This document shows positions 19,912 to 28,327 of a stretch of DNA of 64,000 nt, in pieces; within the stretch, counting starts at the first letter, position 1; each line of letters opens with the position of its first letter. The stretch is taken from the NCBI RefSeq assembly GCF_022606295.1, contig NZ_JAHHZS010000015.1, forward strand, positions 1 to 64,000. Direction: 5' to 3'. The stretch is from Arthrobacter bambusae (GTDB taxonomy: Bacteria; Actinomycetota; Actinomycetes; Actinomycetales; Micrococcaceae). Both the position numbers and the translations under genes were made by a program. The notes beneath the pieces were generated by a model. It was not told where the DNA came from. It ran no database searches and was given only the letters and a program-made list of their open reading frames with translations.

Positions 19912-20468
19912 CAAGGCAGCGGGGTTCAAGGCAATGCGCCGAGACTTCGATCAGACGGGCCGCTCCGGGGAAAAAGGTTGATGGCCGGGCGAGCCACCGT
20001 CGGAAAGAGGCCTTCCCTGAGGGGGACTACGGTGCGGTCACTGCGGAATTTGCCGTGGCGTTGCCTGCTGTCCTGCTTCTATTGGCCTTGCTTCTCGCAG
20101 GATCGGCCGCGGGAATTACCCAGCTGCGCCTGGAAGAAGCTGCCAGGGCGGGAGCGCGGGCCCTCGCCCGCGGAGATAGCCATGCCGCCGTGGACGGAAT
20201 CGTTCGAAGACTGGCAGGAGATTCCGCGTCGGCCGCCGTTGCGGAAGACGGCAAATGGATCACGGTCACAGTATCTGCCCGCGTGGTCGGGCCTTTTGGC
20301 TCGCTCATCCCCTGGAGTCTTTCAGCGACTGCGTCGGCGAGGGGAGAGGCACCGCAACCATCAGCATCCACCGCGCCTCTCTTCAAGGTCGGAGACGGCG
20401 TTGTGGACTTCAGAGGTGCTGTGCCGATGGAGAGGCTCCAAACCGCTGTGGAAGAGGTCGCGGCGTGA
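19908..20468 (+). CDS. TadE-family pseudopilin
   Basis: A 186-residue minor pilin. A basic leader of about 42 residues ends at YGAVTAEFAVALPAVLLLLA, the TadE prepilin/transmembrane segment, followed by an extracellular domain with a Ser/Ala-rich beta region. The ATGA overlap with the pilin gene and GTGA overlap with the next gene show a tight operon. Confidence 0.9.
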   Translation: MTRQRGSRQCAETSIRRAAPGKKVDGRASHRRKEAFPEGDYGAVTAEFAVALPAVLLLLALLLAGSAAGITQLRLEEAARAGARALARGDSHAAVDGIVRRLAGDSASAAVAEDGKWITVTVSARVVGPFGSLIPWSLSATASARGEAPQPSASTAPLFKVGDGVVDFRGAVPMERLQTAVEEVAA

Positions 20469-20842
20469 GGGCAGGTAGTGCCCGCGTCGGCGATGGCGAT
20501 CGCTTTGCGGAAAGCGGTTCGGGAACCATCCTGGCTGTTGCTCTGGGCCTCGTTGTGTTGGCCTGCCTGGCGGCGGCGTTGACCCTTTCCCATGCTATGA
20601 CGATGGCCCACCGGGCAGCGTCTGCCGCCGATCTTGCTGCGCTCGCGGGAGCCGACGCCGCCCGCGGACTGACAGCCGGAGATCCTTGCGTGGTCGCCAG
20701 CGAAACGGCCGCGCGGCACGGAGCTTCGTTGTCGGCTTGCACAGTACTCGGAGGTGGGATCGTGGAAATCCGGACGAAGCTGGACCGCGGCGCAGTCTTC
20801 GGGACCGCGACAGGCCGCTCCCGGGCCGGGCCGCCGCCCTAG
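20465..20842 (+). CDS. Helicase/secretion-neighbourhood TadE-like protein
   Basis: 125 residues. Segment SGSGTILAVALGLVVLACLA is a prepilin-like membrane helix, followed by an Ala-rich extracytoplasmic helix HRAASAADLAALAGADAA and a cysteine pair (DPCVVAS; SACTVLGG). It matches the small TadE-like proteins that always accompany the DEAH helicase in actinobacteria. The GTG start at 20465 overlaps the TadE stop. Its 3' end overlaps the convergent helicase gene by 4 bp. Confidence 0.85.
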   Translation: MRAGSARVGDGDRFAESGSGTILAVALGLVVLACLAAALTLSHAMTMAHRAASAADLAALAGADAARGLTAGDPCVVASETAARHGASLSACTVLGGGIVEIRTKLDRGAVFGTATGRSRAGPPP

Positions 20843-23181
20843 ACCGCGTCCCGCAGCAGCACGTCGATCAGCGTGACCGCAGCGTCCTTGTCCAGGGGAT
20901 TGTTCTTGTTGCCGCATTTGGGGGACTGGACGCAGGAAGGGCATCCGGAGTCACATTCGCAGGCTTTGATGGCGTCCCTTGTGGCGGTCAACCACACTTT
21001 GGCTTTCTCGAAGCCACGCTCGGCGAATCCGGCCCCGCCGGGATGGCCGTCGTAGACAAAGATCGTAGGGACTCCGGTGTCGGCGTGGAGCGCTGTTGAA
21101 ACACCGCCGATATCCCAGCGGTCACTTGAAGCGACCAGCGGAAGGAGTCCGATGGCGGCGTGCTCGGCGGCGTGGAGCGCACCCGGGAACTGCGCCTCGA
21201 TAAGGCCCGCGCCGGTCAGTGAACGGTTGTGAACCACAAACCATACCGCCTTGGTGAAGAGATCCCTGGCCCCGAGTTCCAGCGGTTCTTCCCCCAAAAC
21301 CTCGTTGGAAATCAGTGCCTTACGTTGGAAGGAGACCACCTGTGTTGTTACCTTCACTTCGCCGAAGTGGACTGCGATATCCCCCCATTCCATGGTCCGG
21401 AGGGATTGCAGGACCTCGATCTGGGTCACATCGCGCGCGGTCGTGTAGTAGTCGGGGTTCGTTCGGCGAACCACCACGCAATGGTCTTCTTCGTTCAGTT
21501 CCTCGACCAGGTAACTGTCCCCTTGGTGCACATAGATCGCCCCTGTATGCGCCTGGTAATGCGTCTGTGGCGAGTCCATGGTGCCCAGCAGGGAGCCAGT
21601 GTCGGAGTCCACGATGCTCACGGGGCCACCGCCGTCTGCGCGGAGGTTCACCATGGCCGCTGCGCTCTCGGGATGGGTCCAGAACCAGCCCGCGGGCCGT
21701 TTCCTCAGGTAACCCTGCTCCACCAGCTGATTCAGGAGGGACTCGGATGTTGGCCCGAACAGGCCGAGTTCGGCCACGCCGATGGGGAGCTCAGCCGCTG
21801 CCGCACACAGATGGGGGCCGAGCACGTAAGGGTTTCCTGGATCGAAAACGGTGGCCTCGACCGACACATCAAAGATCGCCTCCGGATGGTTGACGAGGTA
21901 GGTGTCCAAGGGATCATCGCTGGCCACGAATGCGGCAATGGCGTCCTGGCCCGCTCGGCCGGCCCGTCCGATCTGTTGGAACAGGGAAGCCCTCGTCCCG
22001 GGCCAGCCGGCCACCAGCACTGCGTCCAGTCCGGATATGTCGATACCGAGCTCCAATGCGGACGTGCTGGAGACCCCAAGCAGCTCGCCGGAACGCAAGG
22101 CCTTCTCCAAAGCCCGTCTCTCCTCGGGAAGATAACCGGAGCGGTAGGCGGCAACCCGTTGCGGCAGGCTCGGGTCCACCTCATCGAGGAGGCGCTTGGT
22201 GATGGACGATATTGTTTCCGCGCCGCGCCTGGATTTGATGAAGGCGATGGTCCGCACACGGGAGGACACCAGATTGGCCAGCAAGTCCGCGGTCTCGGCC
22301 ACAGCGGTCCTGCGGGAATTCGCCCCGTTTTCGCCCTTCAGGTCGGTCAGCGCAGGTTCCCAGAAAGCCACAGTGGTGGAGCCATGCGGTGAACAGTCCT
22401 CGGAAACTTCACGGACGGGAGTGCCGATGAGCCGGGAAAATGACGTCCCAGGGTCTGAAGCCGTCGCCGACGCCGCAATGAACACCGGTTCGGGAAAGGA
22501 GGTGCCGGCACCGTAGTAGGCGCAGATTCGCCGGAGCCTGCGCATGAGGTTGGCGACGTGCGACCCGAACACACCCCGGTAGCTGTGGGCCTCGTCCACG
22601 ATGACGTATCGCAACCTGCGGAAGAAGCGGGCCCACCACGTGTGGTTGGGCAGGATCCCGAAGTGCAGCATGTCAGGGTTGGCGAGGATGAAGTTGGCAT
22701 GATCGCGGATCCAGCGGCGCTGGGACTGGTCGGTATCGCCGTCGTACGTTTCCGCCCGGACGGTAGGGAGCCTGAGCGCGCGGATCGCTGCGAGCTGGTC
22801 GGCTGCAAGCGCTTTGGTGGGCGAGAGATACAAGGTGACGGCACCGTCGTCGTGGATCTTGCCCGGCTCGGACAGCACCCGCAGCTCGGAACGATGGATC
22901 GCGTCGAGGGCGGGGAGCTGGTAGGCAAGCGACTTCCCGGAGGCGGTCCCGGTGGCGATGACGACGTTCTGGCCCGAGTGGGCGAGCTCCGCTGCTTCGA
23001 TCTGGTGCCGGTACGGTTCGTGGATGCCCAAGGTTCCGTAGGCGGCAACCACATCGGGATGAGCCCAGCCCGGCCATGCCTCATGGACAGCCTGGCGCGC
23101 CGGAATAGTGCGGACATGTCGCAACTGCTCCGGGTCCGGGCTCCTGCCCAGAAGGGAGATCATCGATTCAGTTGCGTTCAC
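20839..23181 (-). CDS. DEAH-box helicase of the helicase/secretion neighbourhood
   Basis: A 780-residue superfamily 2 helicase. Motif I is GTASGKS (78-84), motif II DEAH (196-199), motif III SATASDP, and motif VI QQIGRAGRAGQ. A C-terminal DUF1998-type domain carries a four-cysteine cluster (CDSGCPSCVQSPKCG). It belongs to the MrfA/Hrq1-like group, linked in other species to repair of DNA crosslinks; why it is fixed beside Tad genes is not known. GTG 23181 and ATG 23163 are equally plausible starts; neither has a ribosome-binding site. Confidence 0.92.
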   Translation of the reverse strand: MNATESMISLLGRSPDPEQLRHVRTIPARQAVHEAWPGWAHPDVVAAYGTLGIHEPYRHQIEAAELAHSGQNVVIATGTASGKSLAYQLPALDAIHRSELRVLSEPGKIHDDGAVTLYLSPTKALAADQLAAIRALRLPTVRAETYDGDTDQSQRRWIRDHANFILANPDMLHFGILPNHTWWARFFRRLRYVIVDEAHSYRGVFGSHVANLMRRLRRICAYYGAGTSFPEPVFIAASATASDPGTSFSRLIGTPVREVSEDCSPHGSTTVAFWEPALTDLKGENGANSRRTAVAETADLLANLVSSRVRTIAFIKSRRGAETISSITKRLLDEVDPSLPQRVAAYRSGYLPEERRALEKALRSGELLGVSSTSALELGIDISGLDAVLVAGWPGTRASLFQQIGRAGRAGQDAIAAFVASDDPLDTYLVNHPEAIFDVSVEATVFDPGNPYVLGPHLCAAAAELPIGVAELGLFGPTSESLLNQLVEQGYLRKRPAGWFWTHPESAAAMVNLRADGGGPVSIVDSDTGSLLGTMDSPQTHYQAHTGAIYVHQGDSYLVEELNEEDHCVVVRRTNPDYYTTARDVTQIEVLQSLRTMEWGDIAVHFGEVKVTTQVVSFQRKALISNEVLGEEPLELGARDLFTKAVWFVVHNRSLTGAGLIEAQFPGALHAAEHAAIGLLPLVASSDRWDIGGVSTALHADTGVPTIFVYDGHPGGAGFAERGFEKAKVWLTATRDAIKACECDSGCPSCVQSPKCGNKNNPLDKDAAVTLIDVLLRDAV

Positions 23182-23268
23182 CTGAACATTCTGTCATCGG
23201 AACGGAACCCAACGGTTGCCGGTCCAGCCGCGGACCCGCTGCGGGCAGCTCCCGGCGCCGAAGGCCGG

Positions 23269-23964
23269 CTACGCGACGGACAGGTCGGTCTCGTCGACCG
23301 GCTTGGTGGACATCATGAGCACCTGGCTCACATGCTTCCAGCCAAGGTGGGAGTAGAGATGCTGTCCGTCCAGAGAAGCCAGGAGGAGGCCGCTTTCAAC
23401 ATCGTGTTGAAATGCCTGCGCGGCGAGGGCCTTCATGATGAAACTGCCCAGTCCCCGGCGCTGGTAATTGGGCTCGGTGACGATCTTGTCGAACACCGCC
23501 GTCTGCCTGACCACGAATACCTGGCCGCTGGCCGCGACCTCTTCACCGGCATGGACCACCGCATAGTGGACGCCCTTGCTCTCGGAAGTCGTGAGCTTCA
23601 GGTCGTCATCCGAGAGCCACGGATCTTCCGCATCCTGCGTCCCCATGTCCACGATCATCATGGTCTGGGAATCGGAGGTGATGTTCAGCCCGTTTTCGCG
23701 CGCCAACTGGGTATAGCGCGCGACGTCGTTCGTGAGGATCGTCAGGATACGGGTTTCCGCCTGGGCGGTCTTGGCAGCCAGCGCGGCGAACTCGGCGTCG
23801 GAGGGGTCGTGCGCAAAGAATTCCCAGTCGCCGGTTTTGTCCGCACGCAGTGCTGCCGGGAACCGGCCTTCCTTACGCGTTTCGTAGCTTCGGGACCCCG
23901 ACCAGCCAGCCACCCAGACTTCGAGCAGCTCAGCGATGTCTTCAACCAAGGCGTCGTGACTCAT
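23269..23964 (-). CDS. GNAT family N-acetyltransferase
   Basis: 231 residues with a C-terminal GNAT fold. The acetyl-CoA loop is [15 protein letters not shown] near 175-190, followed by [14 protein letters not shown]. The N-terminal half is an unrelated helical region with [20 protein letters not shown]. The substrate is unknown. A TAGTCT -10 box lies exactly 6 nt before the ATG at 23964, so the transcript is probably leaderless. Confidence 0.88.
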   Translation of the reverse strand: MSHDALVEDIAELLEVWVAGWSGSRSYETRKEGRFPAALRADKTGDWEFFAHDPSDAEFAALAAKTAQAETRILTILTNDVARYTQLARENGLNITSDSQTMMIVDMGTQDAEDPWLSDDDLKLTTSESKGVHYAVVHAGEEVAASGQVFVVRQTAVFDKIVTEPNYQRRGLGSFIMKALAAQAFQHDVESGLLLASLDGQHLYSHLGWKHVSQVLMMSTKPVDETDLSVA

Positions 23965-23970
23965 GTAGAG

Positions 23971-23976
23971 AGACTA
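23971..23976 (-). promoter_or_regulatory. -10 box of the GNAT gene
   Basis: TAGTCT on the minus strand, 6 nt before ATG 23964; fits a leaderless start. Confidence 0.55.
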
Positions 23977-24076
23977 TGCCAGAGGTCTGGGAATCAACAG
24001 GGCCGGTCAGTAACAGCTCCATTAACACTTTGGGCAGCCGGAAAGCGGCTCGGCGCACGGGTTTGGGGCCACCAAG

Positions 24077-24082
24077 TACCCT
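24077..24082 (+). promoter_or_regulatory. -10 box of trhO
   Basis: TACCCT, 7 nt before GTG 24090; supports the GTG as the leaderless start. Confidence 0.55.
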
Positions 24083-24089
24083 TAAATAC

Positions 24090-24983
24090 GTGGCTTTGAA
24101 CAGAATTGTGCTCTTCTATGGCTTTACCCCGATCGCGGACCCGGACGCCGTTCGGCTCTGGCAGCGTGCCCTGTGCGAGAAGCTCGGCCTGACCGGGCGC
24201 ATCCTTATTTCGCGGGACGGCATCAACGCCACAGTCGGTGGGGAACTCAACAACGTCAAGCAGTATGTGAAGACCACCAAGGAATACAAGGGTTTCCACG
24301 ATATCGACTTCAAATGGTCCGAAGGCGGAGCGGCCGACTTTCCGAGGCTCAGCGTCAAGGTGCGGGATGAAATCGTTTCCTTCGGTGCCCCCGGGGAACT
24401 GAAGGTTGATGCGAACGGCGTCGTCGGCGGTGGCACCCACCTTCAGCCTGAACAGCTCCATGCACTCCTGGAGGAAAAGAAGGCAAGTGGGCAGGAAGTA
24501 AAGTTCTTCGACGGGCGCAACGCCTTCGAAGCCCAGATCGGCAAGTTCAAGGACGCAATCGTCCCCGACGTCGCCACCACCCACGACTTCATCAAGGAAC
24601 TCGACTCGGGTAAATACGACGACCTCAAGGACCAGCCTGTGGTCACCTACTGCACCGGCGGCATCCGTTGCGAAGTCCTGTCCAGCCTCATGGTGAACCG
24701 CGGCTTCAAGGAGGTTTACCAACTCGACGGCGGGATTGTCCGTTACGGCGAAACCTACAAGGACCAAGGGCTGTGGGAAGGCTCCCTGTACGTTTTCGAC
24801 AAGCGCATGCACCTGGAATTCAGTGAGGAAGCCAAGACCATCGGCCAGTGCGTCCGCTGCCAGGCACCCACCAACAAGTTTGAGAACTGTTCCAACCTGA
24901 GCTGCCGCAACCTCACTCTGTATTGCGCGGAATGTGCGTCGAGCCCGGAAACGTTGCGTTGCCCGGAAGGCTGCGCCGCCTAG
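24090..24983 (+). CDS. trhO: tRNA uridine(34) hydroxylase, rhodanese type (TrhO/YceA)
   Basis: A 297-residue UPF0176 protein. It has the N-terminal acylphosphatase-like domain ([35 protein letters not shown]) and a rhodanese domain with the active cysteine in [16 protein letters not shown]-terminal zinc-type cluster follows (CVRCQAP...CSNLSCRN...YCAEC). TrhO makes 5-hydroxyuridine at the wobble position of tRNA using oxygen. GTG 24090 is chosen over longer readings because of the adjacent -10 box and the family start. It is convergent with the next gene. Confidence 0.92.
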   Translation: MALNRIVLFYGFTPIADPDAVRLWQRALCEKLGLTGRILISRDGINATVGGELNNVKQYVKTTKEYKGFHDIDFKWSEGGAADFPRLSVKVRDEIVSFGAPGELKVDANGVVGGGTHLQPEQLHALLEEKKASGQEVKFFDGRNAFEAQIGKFKDAIVPDVATTHDFIKELDSGKYDDLKDQPVVTYCTGGIRCEVLSSLMVNRGFKEVYQLDGGIVRYGETYKDQGLWEGSLYVFDKRMHLEFSEEAKTIGQCVRCQAPTNKFENCSNLSCRNLTLYCAECASSPETLRCPEGCAA

Positions 24984-24989
24984 CTCCGG

Positions 24990-25253
24990 TCAGATCCGGC
25001 TCACCCGGTACGCGAAGTCCGCCGGAGAATGGGCGGTGATCGTCATTCCCAGGACGGCGTCCTTCTCCAGCTGCAGGACTTTGACCCGTGTGGTGCCGCA
25101 CCGCAACATCACCCCGACGAGGACGTCGCTTCCGTTTCGAACGGTGAAATCGGCACTGCGGGCACCACGGCACGCCAGCGTCACCGCATACGTTCCCCCG
25201 GGAAGCCGTCCGGAAGGACATCCTGCGCCCACGACTTCAGGGCGCGCGCCCAC
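24990..25253 (-). CDS. Truncated paralog of the neighbouring lipoprotein, no signal peptide
   Basis: 87 residues. It aligns by eye with the C-terminal half of the lipoprotein encoded just upstream: GTYAVTLACRG against GSYILTVACDG, ADFTV against AFFDV, a second cysteine (LRCG against AACFG), and an ending AYRVSRI against AYQLVPAS. It lacks the signal peptide and lipobox. The start is uncertain (GTG 25253; the frame stays open upstream). It could be a cytoplasmic remnant after tandem duplication, or a 3' fragment no longer expressed. Confidence 0.55.
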   Translation of the reverse strand: MGARPEVVGAGCPSGRLPGGTYAVTLACRGARSADFTVRNGSDVLVGVMLRCGTTRVKVLQLEKDAVLGMTITAHSPADFAYRVSRI

Positions 25254-25302
25254 CCCATAAGCCGACTCTACGCCAGGCCGAAACCTCGAACGAAGGGGGC
25301 AG

Positions 25303-25740
25303 CTACGAAGCCGGCACCAGTTGGTACGCGTAGATCACGGGAGCGTCCACGCTGCTTGCGCTGATGCTCACAGGACCGGTCGAGGGAATCTTGATACGGG
25401 ACGTCTCGCGGCTGCCAAAGCAGGCTGCCCCGGCCTCGGTAATCCGGGTACCACCCGAGGAAACGTCGAAGAAGGCCTTGCCACCGCCGTCGCACGCAAC
25501 AGTCAAAATGTAGCTTCCCGCAGCGACGCTGGCGAAGTTCTTGACCAAGGGATCGCGGTTCGGGATTTTTCCAGAGTCCTCCAAGACCACTCCGGCCACC
25601 GAGGGCATGGTGGTCGCCTTCCACGCGGGGACGTCGGCGTTGGAGACAGATCTCCCGGAGGAGCACGCCGTCACCGCAAGGATGCCTGCGCCAAGGACCA
25701 GAAATGCAGCGCGACGCCAAATGGAGGGGTGAAATGCCAT
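25303..25740 (-). CDS. Small secreted lipoprotein, unknown function
   Basis: 145 residues. The signal peptide (FHPSIWRRAAFLVLGAGILA) ends in lipobox AVTAC, giving a lipidated cysteine at about 26, then a low-complexity SSGRS stretch and a beta-rich domain with two cysteines (TVACDGGG; AACFGS) that could form a disulphide. It is not a named family I recognise. TAGCGT lies 6 nt before the ATG. The following gene on this strand is a shortened paralog. Confidence 0.82.
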   Translation of the reverse strand: MAFHPSIWRRAAFLVLGAGILAVTACSSGRSVSNADVPAWKATTMPSVAGVVLEDSGKIPNRDPLVKNFASVAAGSYILTVACDGGGKAFFDVSSGGTRITEAGAACFGSRETSRIKIPSTGPVSISASSVDAPVIYAYQLVPAS

Positions 25741-25746
25741 GATTCA

Positions 25747-25752
25747 ACGCTA
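25747..25752 (-). promoter_or_regulatory. -10 box of the lipoprotein gene
   Basis: TAGCGT on the minus strand, 6 nt before ATG 25740; fits a leaderless start. Confidence 0.5.
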
Positions 25753-25843
25753 CCTGCTGGATCGGCTCCCCGCCGACGTCGCAGCCGACGCAGCCGCCGG
25801 ACCGACGAATGCGCGCACGACGCCGCCCAGCCGCTGCCCCCAA

Positions 25844-25849
25844 TAGACT
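25844..25849 (+). promoter_or_regulatory. -10 box of the methyltransferase gene
   Basis: TAGACT, 6 nt before GTG 25856; fits a leaderless start. Confidence 0.55.
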
Positions 25850-25855
25850 TGCACG

Positions 25856-27529
25856 GTGACTGATCCCGCAACGCCCGCCACCTTTGGGACCGCCCCCACC
25901 ACCCTCGACGCTCCCCGCAGCGACCTTCCCGCGCTGCTCACAGCGCTCGCCGAAGACCTGCGACACGTCGGCTACACCGTGGACGGAGTGGCAGGGCTGC
26001 TGGGACAGTCCGCCCACGCGGCCCTCGCCCGGGACCAGCTCATCCCCGCACTCATCGTCACCGAACCGGCTGACTCCGCCGGAAACCCGGCGACGGACCC
26101 GGCGAAAGCCGCGCTCGCCGTCGTCGTGCGCTTGTGGCTTCTCGCCGTCCCCCAAACCGAAGCCGAGCTCGACGCCGCCCTGCCGCGCGTCCGCACCTCG
26201 GGTTTGGTGGAGCTTGGTTTGGTGGAGAAGAACGACGGCGGTGCTGTCGCCGCCAAGGTGGATTTGCGGCCGTACGGTTGGGAGGGCGACTCCGGAGCAG
26301 ACAACAGCGGAAGCGGCGGCGCTGAACTGTGGGTTTCCAGTGATCTCGCCGCCCACCAGCAGCCCGGTGTGCTTCGGCACGACCATGTGCTGGGCATCGG
26401 GCAGGCCTCCACCACCCTTGTCCAGACCACCATCCGGCGGCACTCGAAACGCGCCCTGGACCTCGGGACGGGTTGCGGAATCCAGACCTTCCACCTCCTG
26501 CACCACAGCGAGCACGTCACGGCGACGGACATCTCCGAGCGGGCCCTCGCGTTCACCCGTTTCAACCTGATGCTCAATGCCGAGGCCCTGCACCTTGACC
26601 CGGCCAATCTCGAGTCCCGCGTGAGCTTGCGGCTGGGTTCGCTCCTGGAACCCGTGGCAGGCGAGACTTTCGATCTAGTGGTGTCCAATCCGCCTTTCGT
26701 GATTACCCCGCGAAGTGTCGGCGAGCAATCTTCGGATCAGTTCACGTACCGCGACGGCGGCCTCCCCGGCGACGACATCGTCGCCAACCTCGTCCGCACG
26801 CTGCCCGACGTCCTCGCCCCCGGCGGCACGGCGCAGATGCTCGGCAATTGGGAGATCCCTGCGGGCAGCGGCTGGACCGAACGGCCTTCGTCGTGGCTCG
26901 CCGGGTCCGGCACCGAGGCGTGGTTCATCCAGAGGGAACAGGTGAGCCCCGAGCTGTACGCGGAGACCTGGCTGCAGGACGCCTCCGAGGGGCGCGACCG
27001 CGAGCTCTACCGTGCTGCCTATGCCGCCTACCTGGAGGATTTCGCCTCCCGCAATGTGGAGGCAATTGGCTTCGGAATGATCTGGCTGCGGCGGCCCGAG
27101 GCCCTGCGTCCGGGAGCTGCGCCCACCCGATTCGAAGAAATCACCTACCCCATCGAGCAACCGATCGGCCCGCACCTTGCCGCCGCCGTCGAACGCGCCG
27201 ACTGGCTGGACGCCCACGAGCTCTCCGAGGCCCACCTGGTGGTGGCCGAGGACGTGACCGAGGAACGCCACCAGCGTCCCGGCGCCGAGCACCCCGGCGT
27301 CATCCTGTTGCGCCAAGGCGCGGGCCTCCGCAGGACGAACCTGTTGAGCACCGAGCTGGCCGGCTTCGTGTCGGCATGTGACGGCGAATTGTCCGTCCGC
27401 CAGCTGATCGGCGCCCTGGCCGCCCTGCTGGGTGGAGGGGAGGACTTCGACGACGACGCGTTCCGCACCGGGTTGCTCTCCGATGTGGGGAACCTGGTCC
27501 GCGACGGCTTCCTGCTCCCCGCGGCGTAG
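25856..27529 (+). CDS. Class I SAM-dependent methyltransferase (HemK/RsmC-like, actinobacterial DUF7059 type)
   Basis: 557 residues. An actinobacterial N-terminal helical domain (DLPALLTALAEDLRHVGYTV) and a central methyltransferase are present. SAM motif I is LDLGTGCGIQTFHLL (about 200-215) and the amide/base methylation motif NPPF sits in VVSNPPFVITPRS. A C-terminal domain of about 190 residues ends in an acidic helix (GGGEDFDDDAF). NPPF implies methylation of a planar nitrogen (Gln, Asn or nucleobase); the target is unknown. The GTG start is preceded by TAGACT at leaderless spacing. Confidence 0.88.
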   Translation: MTDPATPATFGTAPTTLDAPRSDLPALLTALAEDLRHVGYTVDGVAGLLGQSAHAALARDQLIPALIVTEPADSAGNPATDPAKAALAVVVRLWLLAVPQTEAELDAALPRVRTSGLVELGLVEKNDGGAVAAKVDLRPYGWEGDSGADNSGSGGAELWVSSDLAAHQQPGVLRHDHVLGIGQASTTLVQTTIRRHSKRALDLGTGCGIQTFHLLHHSEHVTATDISERALAFTRFNLMLNAEALHLDPANLESRVSLRLGSLLEPVAGETFDLVVSNPPFVITPRSVGEQSSDQFTYRDGGLPGDDIVANLVRTLPDVLAPGGTAQMLGNWEIPAGSGWTERPSSWLAGSGTEAWFIQREQVSPELYAETWLQDASEGRDRELYRAAYAAYLEDFASRNVEAIGFGMIWLRRPEALRPGAAPTRFEEITYPIEQPIGPHLAAAVERADWLDAHELSEAHLVVAEDVTEERHQRPGAEHPGVILLRQGAGLRRTNLLSTELAGFVSACDGELSVRQLIGALAALLGGGEDFDDDAFRTGLLSDVGNLVRDGFLLPAA

Positions 27530-27553
27530 GGCGCTTGCGGCGGTACCGGCGGA

Positions 27554-27559
27554 TAAACT
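27554..27559 (+). promoter_or_regulatory. -10 box of the ArsR-type regulator gene
   Basis: TAAACT, 6 nt before GTG 27566; fits a leaderless start. Confidence 0.55.
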
Positions 27560-27565
27560 GTTTCG

Positions 27566-28207
27566 GTGAATGAAGACAATGGGGTATCCACCGGGCTGGC
27601 ATCCGCGAAGCGCCGGAAACGGCCCGGCAAGACGGTGGAGATCACCGACCCCAAAGCGATCCGTGCGCTGGCCCACGCGGCCCGGCTTGAGGTCATCTCG
27701 GAACTGTATTCCACGCAGTTGAGCCGTACGGCCACCGAGCTCGCCGCGCAGACCGGGCTCACGCCGAGCGCCATGAGCTACCACCTGCGGGCGCTCCAGA
27801 AGTGGGGGATCGTGACTGCCGCAGACAACGAAGGCGATGCCCGCGAACGCCGTTGGAAGGCTGCGGGTTCGGACTTCACCATCAAATCCGGCGGCAACGC
27901 TCCGAGCCCGGAGATCGCCGTCGTCGAACTTGAACTGGACGCCTTCCGGCGTCGGGCTACGGCCTTCACCCGGGCCCGTGGTGAGCGGCGCCTGCGCGGC
28001 GAGGCCGCGAACGAGGCAGCCGCCATGGTGCTGTCCAGCGATCTGCTGTACCTGACTCCCGACCAGCGGACGGATCTCAAGGCCAAGTTCCAAGACCTCA
28101 TCAGGTCATATGACCTCGAAGATCCCACCCGGATTCCCGAAGGAGCGGTACGAATCGCTACGATGTGGTCAATGATTCCGGACGACCGGACCCCGACCTC
28201 AACCTAG
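27566..28207 (+). CDS. ArsR/HTH_20-type winged-helix regulator
   Basis: 213 residues. The winged helix spans about 25-95 (ALAHAARLEVISELYSTQ; recognition helix LTPSAMSYHLRALQKWGIV). The C-terminal half is helical with a basic patch (RARGERRLRGEA). No metal-binding cysteine pair of the ArsR sensor type is present, so the ligand is unknown. It is transcribed towards topA, 120 bp upstream of it. Confidence 0.88.
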   Translation: MNEDNGVSTGLASAKRRKRPGKTVEITDPKAIRALAHAARLEVISELYSTQLSRTATELAAQTGLTPSAMSYHLRALQKWGIVTAADNEGDARERRWKAAGSDFTIKSGGNAPSPEIAVVELELDAFRRRATAFTRARGERRLRGEAANEAAAMVLSSDLLYLTPDQRTDLKAKFQDLIRSYDLEDPTRIPEGAVRIATMWSMIPDDRTPTST

Positions 28208-28327
28208 CCCAAACCCACTGTTCCTCCACAGCACTTGTGCACATGGAAACGCACGATTCTGCAAAATATGGTGAACTAGGCCAATATGGGCACGAGCCCA
28301 AGCAATTCATTTTTCTGTAGGAGAACC

